Positions 21,379 to 31,432 of a stretch of DNA of 40,153 bases are shown here, piece by piece. The stretch covers positions 1 through 40,153 of the forward strand of contig JAMYHL010000145.1 in NCBI GenBank assembly GCA_025531455.1, in the 5' to 3' direction. A program made the translations under genes and the position numbers. This DNA is from Apiotrichum sp. Y4204 (taxonomy: Eukaryota; Basidiomycota; Tremellomycetes; Trichosporonales; Trichosporonaceae). Within the stretch, counting starts at the first letter, position 1; each line of letters begins with the position of its first letter. The notes under the pieces were generated by a model. The model was not told where the DNA came from. It was given only the letters and a program-made list of their open reading frames with translations, and ran no database searches.

Positions 21379-24164
21379 TTACGCGACCTCAAACATCCCC
21401 ACGCCAACATCGGTCAGGCTCTGAGGTTCGGCCGGCTCGCCCTGCTCCCCAACTGCCCCATCAGTGAGGCCATTAGAGTTGATTTCAACGGCGGTTGCGG
21501 CGGGGAGTACATTCGAACCCATGTTGGAATCGAGATGGTTCGCTTCTTGATCCGGTGGCTGGGGGTGCGACTCGCTGCCTTGCGTCATCTCAGCTTGGTA
21601 CTGCTGTTGCTCGTCGAACCCAAACTTTGACTTGCGTTTCCGTTTATTCCCGTTGGGAGAACCATCGTAGTTTGTGGTCGTCGGGCGCGAAGAAGTGCGG
21701 CGCTTCTTGACGCTCTTGCCGTCTCCCCATAATTCTGGTGGACGGATAATACCAAACTTGGCATGATACAAACCACATGCTGAACTGTCAGCTGCCTGCC
21801 ACTCAAACCGTGCTTAAACAACACACTCACGATTGCACACCTTGTGTTCTTCACCGGCGAGCATCAGTTTACGCCACACAGTGGTTTCGGTGCGTCCGCA
21901 AATGTCGCAGCTGCCTGGAGGACCGCGCTTGAGTCGTGAAAGAACATTCGGAGGCGGATCCTGCGTTGTTGACTCAGGGACCGGATCCTGGGTGTTGGGT
22001 ACTGGTGAAGCGACCGTGTCGAGTGCGGATGCGTCAATGTTGGGAGCATGGTGCGGTGATTCCGGTAGGAACGCAGCAAACGAAGACGAGTCAAGCGGAA
22101 TTGGTCGTGATGTGTCCGGCAAGTCTGTAAGATGGGACATGAGATAATCGTTGTGTGCGTCCGCGTGAGAGTTAGGAAGGGCTTGCGCCACAAGGTTCTG
22201 AACCTCTTCCACAGTCTGACTGTTTGCCTCAGGATGGACCTTCGGCTCGCCCTCCATCGCAGAACCTTCAGCAGGTTCTACTTGTTCTGCTCCTCCCGTT
22301 TCAGGTTGAGTGCCAGGTAGAGGGGCATCCTCCTGTACGGCCGCCACGCTTTCAGAGAGTTCACCCTTGGTGCTTGGTCCAGCTTCTGGTACTGGCTCTT
22401 CACTCAGCAGTTCGTATGCGAGTCTGCTCCTGCCTCGAGCAGAAACACGTGGGCGCGGCGCAGTCGGAGAGTTTGGCGACCCGGGGGAAGGCTCCTTCGA
22501 GTCCGAGCGTCCAGAAGGGGACGGAGTATGGTACGCCAGAGGAAAGACATAGGGCTTCGACGCGGAGTAGGTGACACTACTCTTCGGCGGACGGCCGCGT
22601 TTCCGCCGGGCAGTCGCTGGCGAGGCGAAGGGAGTCACCAACGCATTGCCAGCCAAGTCCCCCTGCAACACAGTCAGCGCCAACCTAGCAGATTTCATCA
22701 GTGATAGACATACTGCGGGTGCAATCATGAGATTGGTAATGGTAGCACGAAGAGCCTTTAGCACCAGTGAGACCTTGTCGCGCTCCTGCTCGCCACCATC
22801 CATACCCAGCGCCCGAATCTCGTTTGCCAAATCCTTGACTTTTTCGCTCTCCTCGGCATTCGAGTCTGTCAAGCGGGACACAACTTCGCGGAGCACAATC
22901 TTCTCCGCTTTGAGCTTTTCGGCGTCGGCATTGACCTGTTCTGTCCACGAACGAAGTCTGTCGGTGTCCATCCCTTCGTCAAATAGCTCCGTAGGAAGTG
23001 ATGATGGCTGAAGCGGTGTGGTTGGATGGTCGTTTTCCAAGTTTGACATTCCACGTACTCGAGCAAGCTCCAATTCCACACGAGCGATCGAAGTCCGTGT
23101 CTCGGCGAGTTCTTCCCGTAGAGTCTTCTCCATCTCAGCGTTGATGGCGACGGCGGCAGCAGAGGCAGCTGGCAACAATCCTGGAATCGCAAGGGGAAAT
23201 CCCAATTTGTCACCAGCCGTTTTATCGCTGGGTCCGCTAAGACTTGGAGGTTGAATCCCGTTGACATTTGAAGACGACCCCTCCCCTTGACCAGCAGCAA
23301 CTGCAGCCAGCTCACCCAGTCTCCCAGTTGGGTCAGCATCCTTGAAAAGACTTTCGACACCCTGCATCCAGGTAGCCGCTTCGGTGTCATCTGTGGCTGC
23401 AAGACCGGCCGCCAGTGCTTCGTCCAGAGGCACTCCGGGTTGAGAAAGAAGAGCAGCGAGAATGCTGCGCGATTGCGTCTCGGCGTGAGATTGACTTTCC
23501 GTCGAAGGTGGAGCATTTGACCCGTTCGCCGTATCAATCACCGCAGCCACAGCAGCAGCCGCAGAGTCCATCATTGCTGTGTCCACGTCGACAGTGATCG
23601 GCTCGTCACCGCGACCTTCGAGGCGAGCAATCTCTTCCTTTAGCTTGATGTTTTCTTCGCCAAGAGCCTGAACAGCCATCTCGAGAGCAACAACCTTTTC
23701 CTGCTGGCGGCCACGAGAGCGCTCCGCAGCAAGACGGTTGGCCTCCCGTCGCTTGTCGTCCACCATTACAGAAGGGGTCGACGTCCGAGGTTTGCGACCT
23801 CTCTTTCCTCGAGCAGGGGTAGTCGGGGGAACCGGAGTTGACACATCGTCGACAAGTGGAGGTGGAGGTTGAGGACTACCCTGTGAGGTTTCGATGTGCT
23901 CAGCCGAGTGAAGGTTCAATGGAGTTGCTGACGGGGACGTGAACTGCTCGAGGTCGTCCAGATTGTGAGGTGGATCAAGCGACTGTGGCTGAGCGTCGCC
24001 CACAGAATCCATTTGATTGACAACATGGTCGTGGTCCGTTATCGCGGACTGAATGCTCGTGCCATTGAGAACGGGGTCTACAGGCGTCAGTAATGATATC
24101 CTGATACTCAGTTGAGGTGCTTACCGAGAACATCTGACAATGTGGTGTGCAGTGTCGCATCCAT
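21379..24164 (-). CDS. Putative transcription factor with AT-hooks, bZIP and GATA-type zinc finger
   Basis: Exons 24164-24125, 24077-22714, 22662-21831 and 21779-21379 sum to 878 residues. An AT-hook-like KRGRKPR lies near 105. It is followed by a textbook bZIP: basic region RREANRLAAERSRGRQ (Asn127, Arg135), then leucines 145, 152, 159 and 166 in perfect heptads with Asn156 at an 'a' position. A second predicted coiled coil spans about 325-435. A canonical AT-hook KRGRPPK lies near 490. Near the C-terminus is a GATA-type finger: Cys720-x2-Cys723, WRK, then Cys744-Asn-Pro-Cys747-GLYHAKFG. Its 20-residue loop is longer than the usual 17-18. A basic KKRR...KRKRK segment follows, a likely nuclear signal. 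The third intron splits the last zinc-binding CNPC. The 51-nt intron 22713-22663 has no stop, so retention would add 17 residues in frame. Targets are unknown. Confidence 0.85.
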
Positions 24165-24942
24165 TGTGGAGTGTGTGTTGGCCGCAGCTTCTGCTGCGCA
24201 CCTAGGAACCTAGAGCGTCAGTAAGAGTTGAAAGCTATGAGCTCCATATGCTGTATCATGCAGAACGTGGATGGATGGATGAAGTTTAGCACACCACGTC
24301 CGGTCACCAAGTGGAGCAAGCGAACACGTACAGTGACAGGCTTGCCTCACACGTAAAGATGCGAAGAAGACGTGTTGAGTCAGCGGCCAAGAGAAGTATG
24401 GCGAAAAGTATTCTTGTCCCAGACTCTGCGTTTCGACGATGCTTGCGCGCTGCTGAGGCTGTCTCTGTCCGCGCGATCGTCGTCCTGGCCGTTGTTGTTG
24501 TTATTGTCGATGGTGCCGGGGTCGAGGCAAAAGGGATGGACGTCAACAAAGACGGGGTAACAAAATGATGTGTAACTAAAAACAAACGAGCCCCTTTTGG
24601 ACAAAACCCCCGTGAGTGGGCCTTGGCTGCCGGCTGGGCCTCTGTGGGCGCAGACCTAATGTGCCCGGCCAGCTGCATTGTTTGCACGCCTAACCTGTAT
24701 CAACTTCTGAAGGCCCGCATTCAGACTTATGATCACGTGATGATGAAGTGTTGTGTACGTCGTGTTCACCCCTCGGCGACCGTCCTGGCCTGTTGTTGTC
24801 GTCCACTTCATCATTCCTTTGTTCCATTCTTCGACAAAGTTATCCCTTGTCAACCTCCTCACTATCCATTGAACAACGATTGCCCTAACTCCCTCACTGA
24901 AAATTCTACACCATTGTTGGGCCTTCCGTTTTCTCTCTCAAT
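24165..24942. promoter_or_regulatory. Divergent promoter region, bZIP-GATA gene and SARNP-like gene
   Basis: About 780 bases between two divergent starts. The sequence TCCCTCACTG and pyrimidine-rich TTTTCTCTCTCAAT immediately precede the ATG at 24943. Open frames in this region are short and unconvincing. No specific binding site is proven. Confidence 0.5.
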
Positions 24943-25987
24943 ATGACCTCTCTGTGAGTATCCAGGCGCACTGTGATCCGAGAACGAGACTGACTCCAGC
25001 CAAAAGCTCAAAGTAACGGAGCTCAAAGAGCTTCTGTCGAAGCATGGGCTCCCTCAATCTGGAAAGAAGGACGATCTCATTCAGCGCCTCGTTGATGCCG
25101 GCGTGACGGGTGAGGACGTTCCCAGCGAGCAGCCTGTGAGTACAAAGAAGACCGTCATGACGCAACGGTGACTGACCTGCAGGTGGACGTTCCCGATGAA
25201 CCTGCTGCCACAGCATTGGCTCCGAGCGCCAACGCTCCTCCTGCCACCGCTGCGTCTGCAGCTGTTGCACCTGCTTCCACTGCGCCTGTCGCGGACGCTG
25301 CGGCAGCCCCGATAGCGTCTATCCCTCCTGCCGCCGCTGCTGCAACTTCCACTGCAGCTGAAGCTTCTCTCACATCTCAACCTGTTCCTGATTCTACTGC
25401 CAGTGGCGAGGTATGTTTTCCGGGTCATACGAGGCAATGAACTAACTTTCAGGCGAATGCCGAGCCTGAGATTGAGCTCACCGATGAACAAAGGAAGCAA
25501 AAGGCGCGTGCTGAGCGTTTCGGAATGCCATGGAACCCGCCCAAGCCCACAAAGCCCAAGCCTGAAGAGGCCGCTGTCAGCGTCTCTGTCGACAAGACCA
25601 AAAAGGAAAAACCGGGAGCCATCGACAAGAGCGTTTCCCTCGGTATTTCGGACGAAGTTCTGGCACGGCGCGCTGCGAAGTTTGGTGTGGTCGAGAAGAA
25701 GACAACACCTGCTGAGGCAACAGCAGGTGTTGTCTCCACCACGTCTGCTCCTGCGGCAACAAAGGCCGAGCCTGTAGAAATGACACCGTGAGCAAATTGA
25801 TTACTCGTACATCAAGGTCTATGTGCTGATATCGCAGTGAGATGGCACAGAAGTTGGCGGAGGAAGAGGAGAAGAAGAGAAAACGTGCCGAAAAGTTTGG
25901 CAAGCCTGTGAACGGTGAAGATCTTCCTGTTAGTTCACTCTCAAGGCCTTGACTGACAGCCAGGACGCAAAAAAGACAAAGGTCTAG
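24943..25987 (+). CDS. THO1/SARNP (CIP29)-like mRNP protein with SAP domain
   Basis: Six exons: 24943-24953, 25000-25135, 25183-25410, 25453-25787, 25838-25928 and 25964-25987. They give 274 residues. The N-terminus (about 6-40) is a SAP domain, KLKVTELKELLSKHGLPQSGKKDDLIQRL, a DNA/RNA-binding helix-extended-loop-helix. An Ala/Pro/Thr-rich linker follows. Then three copies of the RAERFG-type motif characteristic of the Tho1/MOS11 C-terminal region appear: RAERFGMPW, RAAKFGVV and RAEKFGKPV. A short lysine-rich end, DAKKTKV, closes the protein. Tho1 and mammalian SARNP associate with the TREX machinery (Sub2/UAP56) in nuclear mRNA packaging and export. The first exon is only 11 nt and the last intron only 35 nt with a GTTAGT donor. 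Family identification is good. Confidence 0.88.
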
Positions 25988-26761
25988 GTGAGTACCAACA
26001 AGCACTGTCAAGTGTAATGTATGTAGACTTTTGGTGTAGAGCGGTCATACATGTGATGCTTGTAAATGAGGTCGCCCCAGCATGGCCATCTACAGCAGTT
26101 GGATGGCCCCACGCCATAATGAGACGCCGCAAGGCCGTCTGACTCCATGATCCTCTCGTCATGTCTCATCAGTGACCTAGTGACAACAAGGTACCTGTGT
26201 TCCAGAGGATCTGAAGACAAACAGATCGTGCTGAAGGCCATAACAATGGTCATCCGTTGAGACTGGACAACTACTGACCAGGGGACATGTCCAGGACATC
26301 GTATGCTCCGGCTGGAGACTACACATGTGAGATCCGAGATGATGGATCTGTGTGCCTAAACAGGGCATCCCCGCACTCCGGTTATGTCATGGTGTATTGT
26401 CGATCAAGTGTGAATGTGGTGAATAGGGTGCATGCGGAGAGCATAGTCCCGCGCCGCTCTGGTCTCAGCGCTCAGGGTCATCTCCGCAAGCCACCCCCAT
26501 CCCACCCACCCCAGTGCTCCCAGGGCACGCACGCACCCGCGCGGCCCACAGACAAAAACGCTCTGTATAGCACACAGTGTCTCTACTAGCATACTGGTAC
26601 AAACAGTATGGGCAGGTATTCAGATGGTCCCACCCTGATTGTGTTTCCGCCTTGCCTCTGCACCTCCTTCCTCTGCATCTCTTGCAGTCACCACATTCAA
26701 TCCCCCATCTGTCTGCATCACTCCCACCCTCGTCCTCACCACTCAATCCTCGACACACGCC
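25988..26761. other. Intergenic region before the aminopeptidase gene
   Basis: About 770 bases. A C-rich pyrimidine tract (26640-26760, many CCTC/CATC units) leads into the aminopeptidase start and is probably promoter/5' UTR. Nothing else is recognised. Confidence 0.45.
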
Positions 26762-28235
26762 ATGCATCTCGCCACGCTCCTTACCCTCCCGCTCCTCGCC
26801 TCTGCCGTTCCCACCTCGCCTCTGGTAGTGCAGGCAAATGACGGCAGCCAGGCAGTGTTTGGTGGATCCAGCGGCAAACCCGCACCGGATGCCTCGGCTC
26901 AGACCGACTTTATCCTAGACATCGACCTCAACGAGCTCCGTCTTGTTCAGTTCGCAGAGGACGAGCCGCCTCGGTGAGCATTGTCTGGCTGGATGCAGAG
27001 GTAGCGCAACTATTCTGACGCTTTCACAGATGGATTTCTGAAAAGGAGAAGATCCAGGCCAAGGCCGCCGGGCGGCGCTTCATGGACATGTGAGTAGACC
27101 CAGCCTTTGTGCGAGTCTGAGCGCCTCAGCGCTACACGTTGACAGGATCGTGCAATGCGCTATGGCTCCCAAATGGGAATTGTGGCGTGACGACAGCAAC
27201 ACCCAATGTAGATTACTGACTCTGCCGTAGCACTGACACTCCGACACTGGGAATCACGAGCTTCCTCGCGCCTGGCGGTTCGAATGTCAAGTATTGTGAG
27301 TATGAACGGGAAGATAGCACACTGGCTGTGGATGTCTAATGGACGTGTACTGATCATTCCTCGCAGCTTATCCCAAGCCTGGCAAGCAGTCGAGCACCAT
27401 CAAGCCCATGTTCAAGACGCTGAGCGTCGAGCACATGAAGACGTTCCTTCAAAAGTTTACTTCGTTCCGCACAAGGCACTACCGTTCGGACACTGGCCGC
27501 GAGTCTCAGAAATTCCTCTTGGCTAAGCTTCGTGAGATCGCATACGGAACGGACATTAAGATCACCGAGTTCGAACACTCTTGGGGCCAGAACTCGATCA
27601 TCGCGCGCTTCCCCACCTCGGGTTCGGAGCACGACCCTGTGACGATCGTTGGTAGCCACCAGGATTCGACCAACACATGGCCTTTCCTTCCTGCTCCTGG
27701 TGCGGATGACGACGGCTCGGGGACTACCTCGGCACTTGAGGCGTTCCGTGCCCTCGTTCATGCCAACTTCACATCCCCGGCGCCTGTTGAGTTCCACTTC
27801 TTCTCGGCCGAAGAGGGCGGTCTTCTTGGTTCGCAGGCCGTTGCAAAGTCATACGAGGACAAGGGTGTCAAGGTCAAGGCCATGCTTCAGATGGACATGA
27901 CGGCTTGGGTCAAGCAGGGCACCAAGGAGTCTGTTGGCATCATCCAGGACTACGTTGACCCCGACCTCACCGACTTCCTCTACAAGCTCGTTGAGAGGTA
28001 TCTTGCCATTCCTCCTGTCAAGACAAAGTGCGGCTACTCCTGCTCGGACCACGCTTCGTTCACTAAGGCTGGCTACCAGTCTGCTTTCGCAATTGAGTCG
28101 ACGTTTGAGGACTCGAACAAGAACATTCACTCGACCAGCGACACTATCGACCACCCCGAGTTTTCGTTCACTCACATGCGCGAGTTCTCCAAGCTTGCGA
28201 TCGCGTTTGCGGTCGAGCTCAGTGCGAGCAAGTAA
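26762..28235 (+). CDS. Secreted M28-family leucine aminopeptidase
   Basis: Four exons (26762-26973, 27030-27089, 27231-27295, 27367-28235) give 401 residues, the usual size of fungal M28E aminopeptidases. MHLATLLTLPLLASAVP is a clear signal peptide. A propeptide of about 70 residues follows, then the zinc-peptidase domain. Expected two-zinc ligands are visible: His210 in GSHQDS, Asp in GADDDGSG (about 226-228), the catalytic/ligand pair Glu261-Glu262 in EEGGLLGS, Asp289 in QMDMTA, and His367 in NIHSTSD. CGYSC with adjacent SDHASF matches the disulfide loop near the active site. NFTS at 246 is a potential N-glycosylation site. It should release N-terminal hydrophobic residues from peptides outside the cell. 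The 141-nt second intron is needed to restore the frame at FMDI|TDTPTLG. No protease-cluster neighbours are present. Confidence 0.93.
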
Positions 28236-29683
28236 GCTGGCTATTGATGGCGCCATCCTGCTATCTGCCTCGGCGGCCTCATTCAGCATGTGATCCTGCA
28301 GCGACCATGTTCCACATCACCCCTGAGTAGCTGGTGCCCGACGCGCCGTCCTCTTAGCTTCATCTTTCTCGTCGATCATCGCCACCACCAACATTCAGCG
28401 AGTTCCCATGCGTAGTCTGAAAAACGAACCCTCCTTTGTAACGAAGTAGATCCATACCCCATCAATGGTCGAGAGACTAACTTTGCGGGTCCGCGTTGCG
28501 TCTCCATATGGACCATTCAGCATCGGATCTCGCGCACTTGCAGATGGTGTCCTTTCACAGTGCCGAATGTAACCTGTTTCTTGGTTGTCACCTTACGCCA
28601 TGACATCTTGCGTGCATTGTCTGCTGCAGAGACCCTGTCGAGGGTCCCGTCGTGGCACACAACTGTCACCTCGCTCCGCTGATGTACCGTACTTCATCTA
28701 GGTCATTGACTGTTACGGCCCCGGAATGACTAACTTGCTCGCCCGCGTGCCAGGCCGTCCGTATTGCAGAATGCTAACAACATGAATGTCGTCCGTTTTC
28801 ATCAGCGCCCGGTCCCGTCCCTCCACTCAATCCGCTCCCACGGTCACAACGTACCTCACCCCCCAAAAAGGAACACACTGCGCCGCCGCTGCAACGCTAG
28901 CCTACTGTGGGCGCGGCTCGAACGCGCGGTGGGTTTCCCCGTCGGATCTTACAGCATAAGACCGATTGCTTGACCACTTGCATACCACAGTGTGGACGAA
29001 GCCTCCAGGATATATACGGAATGAACCATGTTCTTCAGTCTCATCGTCGAAGGAACATTGCCCTGCCTGGCTCGCAATCAAAGCTGATTCCAGTACACTG
29101 GCAGTTCAAGGTAGCGCAAATCTTGCGGTTTCCTCATCACTGAGGTGCGAAACTATCTCTGTTCTCTTCGTTATTTTGATTTTTATTTGTATTTTTATTT
29201 TTCTTCCCCCGTTTATTGAGATAGCTTTCCTTTCTTTTTGGTAACTGTCATGTTGTGTACTTGCCCTACACTAGTGTCTTTTGTCGCGTTTTCCTAGATC
29301 TGATTCAAGACTCATAGTGACGATACGCGTCGTGTCGTACATACCTTTCCTGTGAAGAGGGCAGCTGAAGTTTCGCCACTGGGCACAAGGCAGCAAGCGG
29401 AAAGGCCAGTTCTCATGTTGATTGTTATTTTGTCGATTTCCTTGACGCTATACTGTTCTTATTACCGTGCAAGGACGTTGAAGATGTTAATAACATGATC
29501 CCAACCCGTTCTCAATGGGGACAGAAGGGAAGAAGGGCCAAATGCCTCACCTCGGCATCTCCATTGTCATCGTTCTACTTACTATCATCACCACCCGTCC
29601 CAATGTCTTGCGTATCTCCCGTACGTCCGTCCGTACGAGGCGTACGCTCGAGTCCATTCATTTCCCTACCTGCAGTGAAGGCG
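28236..29683. other. Gene-poor region after the aminopeptidase gene
   Basis: About 1.45 kb. No convincing coding frame. A T-rich low-complexity stretch lies at 29165-29225 and a small hairpin (GACCCT-GTCG-AGGGTC) at about 28631-28646. The start is presumably the aminopeptidase 3' UTR. Confidence 0.45.
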
Positions 29684-29688
29684 AAAAA
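29684..29688 (-). terminator. Pol III T-run terminator of tRNA-Ile
   Basis: TTTTT on the minus strand about 20 bases beyond the mature 3' end of tRNA-Ile, a plausible RNA polymerase III stop. Confidence 0.6.
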
Positions 29689-29707
29689 GGAAGGGCTTGC
29701 GCCCCGT

Positions 29708-29798
29708 GACCACTGACAGGCTCGAACTGCCGACCCCCGCATAACCGACACGCGTCTGCGTATTAGTACGATGCTCTAACCAACTGAGCTAAGCGGCC
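29708..29798 (-). tRNA. tRNA-Ile (anticodon AAU) with 18-nt intron
   Basis: A 91-nt gene on the minus strand. The acceptor GGCCGCT/AGTGGTC has two G-U pairs; the D stem is GCTC/GAGC with loop AGTTGGTTA. The anticodon stem TCGTA/TGCGG contains two G-U pairs, and the T arm is GGCAG-TTCGAGC-CTGTC. The anticodon loop is CT-AAT-A followed by an 18-nt intron (29760-29743) after position 37, then A. Without the intron the mature part is 73 nt. AAU (read as IAU) decodes Ile. Confidence 0.9.
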
Positions 29799-30402
29799 CG
29801 ATGCCTGCTTCAATTGGACTGCCAAATCGCGTCGGTCAAGGTTTTCCGCGGGGTAACAGTCACGCAATGAACGGCGGTGAACAGAGGAAAAACAAGAGCT
29901 GCTGGCTCTTCGAGATGAGGGGTGAGCTATAGGTTTCCAGGGGAACTAGGGAATCGGCAGGGCCACAGGGGAAAATTGGAAACCAAGGAGTGAGCCGCAC
30001 TATAGCGCACTACCCTTGGACGATCAAAAACGTGTTGATAGAGAGCACGGCCCATCTGTCACACAGTAACGCATCAACCGACTTTCACTGCTTGCAATTG
30101 TACCCTGGGTCGGCGGAGGCTTGGTTTGGGTGATCACGATCCAAGGTGAGCAGCAGCCGACCTAGTGATGCGGGTAAGGGACTCGCTGTCAGTACATCAG
30201 TGTGACAACACATAGATCAGTAGTATCAACCCATGAGAGGTACCACGCCTGATAACAACTGTCCACATGCAGGGCCTGTTCGGCAGCAATGGGGTATACA
30301 ACTACGACGGAGCTTGTCAATCACTCAGGCCATGTCAGATCTGATACTGATTAGCGACCGGCCAATGTTAACGGCTATAGCTTCCAGAAGCGTCCAACAC
30401 AC
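29799..30402. other. Intergenic region with no recognised feature
   Basis: About 600 bases upstream of the tRNA and downstream of the small minus-strand ORF. No coding or RNA signal is seen. Confidence 0.4.
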
Positions 30403-30678
30403 CTAAAACTCATCTCTCTTTGCCCGCTGCTTGTGGACAAGAAGCTCCGTCTTGAGGCCGCTCCCTTCCAGCTGCTTCATGACGTTCGGTCCATTCGTTG
30501 CCCATACGCTTCCGGCAGGATCGACTGGCTGGCCATCGACCGTAACTTCGAAAACGTGCTCATCGTCCAGTTCGCCTACTTTGCCGACGTACTGGAAGCC
30601 CTGAGGAAGGTCCAGCTGTTTCGGCGACGACGACGTGATCCGGAAGTAAGTGTGTCCTTGTTGGAGATTGAGGGCCAT
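30403..30678 (-). CDS. Small hypothetical protein, 91 residues
   Basis: An uninterrupted frame starts at the ATG 30678-30676, which has G at -3 and G at +4. It ends with TAG. The translation begins MALNLQQGHTYFRITSS and ends VHKQRAKRDEF. It is soluble-looking, with alternating hydrophobic residues suggesting beta strands, and no membrane segment. Upstream the frame stays open for a further 57 codons to another ATG (30849) through a hydrophobic stretch (FAFAAVALTFA) that would look like a signal or membrane segment. If that longer form is made, the C-terminal RDEF is an HDEL/KDEL-like ending. I do not recognise a family. It may be a real small gene or a chance ORF; the divergent arrangement with OST4 favours a gene. 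Confidence 0.45.
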   Translation of the reverse strand: MALNLQQGHTYFRITSSSPKQLDLPQGFQYVGKVGELDDEHVFEVTVDGQPVDPAGSVWATNGPNVMKQLEGSGLKTELLVHKQRAKRDEF

Positions 30679-31318
30679 CGCGAAGGTAAGCGCCACCGCG
30701 GCAAACGCAAAAAGTTGGGAGCGTATCGTGACGAAAGTTGAAGGGAGTAACAACAGAAAGTCAAGCGAAAACCGAGTACAACCTGATATGATGGGACTCG
30801 AGGGAGAGCTGAGGATGAGAAAACGCAACAGAAAGTGTGGAACGAACAACTGGAGGTGTCAGTTGTGACGCTGTGACGGCGCACGACAGCGTGGATGGAT
30901 CCTTGTGCAAATGTGCTATGACGCACTTCCGCGTGCAAAACACGTTTTGCGGATTTATCATTATAACCCTCCAGCTTCCTTATGTGGGGGGATGATGCTG
31001 CGAAATCAACCACAACAACGTGTCGCACGAAGGCAGCGCGTCTGATGATGTTGGTGACGCCAACACTTGGTGACGCCGACACCTTCCAGCACTTCAATGA
31101 CATCCTCGGGTTAACATTGATTCCCATCCGCATAGCCCACTCTGAAGATGTGAGTATTAGAACGGCCCCTATCGCATGGTTGCTGACTTGCAGCCTCTCG
31201 TATTGAGTCGTGCGTATCGATTCTCCGCGCAAAGTAGCTTTTGGGCCCACAGAAGGGGCGTACTGACTCTTCAGCTCTGTCACCGGCCCATCCCAAAGCG
31301 TGAACGTCTATTCGCACC
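30679..31318. promoter_or_regulatory. Divergent region upstream of OST4
   Basis: About 640 bases. A 44-nt segment at 31150-31193 has a GTGAGT donor and GCTGACTTGCAG at its end, resembling an intron in the OST4 5' UTR. A direct repeat TTGGTGACGCC occurs at about 31050 and 31067. No other gene is assigned. Confidence 0.4.
31150..31193 (+). other. Possible 5' UTR intron of OST4
   Basis: Starts GTGAGT and ends GCTGACTTGCAG, matching the donor, branch and acceptor pattern of confirmed introns in this window, and 44 nt is a typical size here. It lies 125 bases upstream of the OST4 ATG. Confidence 0.35.
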
Positions 31319-31432
31319 ATGATCTCGGACGGTACCCTTACGGATATCTCGAACGGCCTTGGCGTCGCTGCCATGGTCCTTATTGTCGCGTATCACTTTG
31401 TCGCCGTTAACCGCAAGCAGATGCAGGAGTAA
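31319..31432 (+). CDS. OST4: Ost4, 37-residue subunit of oligosaccharyltransferase
   Basis: A single-exon ORF too short for most gene finders. It starts MISDGTLTDISNGLGVAAMV, continues LIVAYHFVAVN and ends RKQMQE. The MISD start, one membrane helix (about residues 12-30) and the LIV-YH-V motif match yeast Ost4 (36 residues) and its mammalian counterpart. Ost4 sits in the ER membrane and holds Stt3 together with Ost3/Ost6 in the complex that transfers the dolichol-linked glycan to Asn. Length, topology and motif positions all agree, so I regard the call as strong despite the small size. Confidence 0.88.
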   Translation: MISDGTLTDISNGLGVAAMVLIVAYHFVAVNRKQMQE

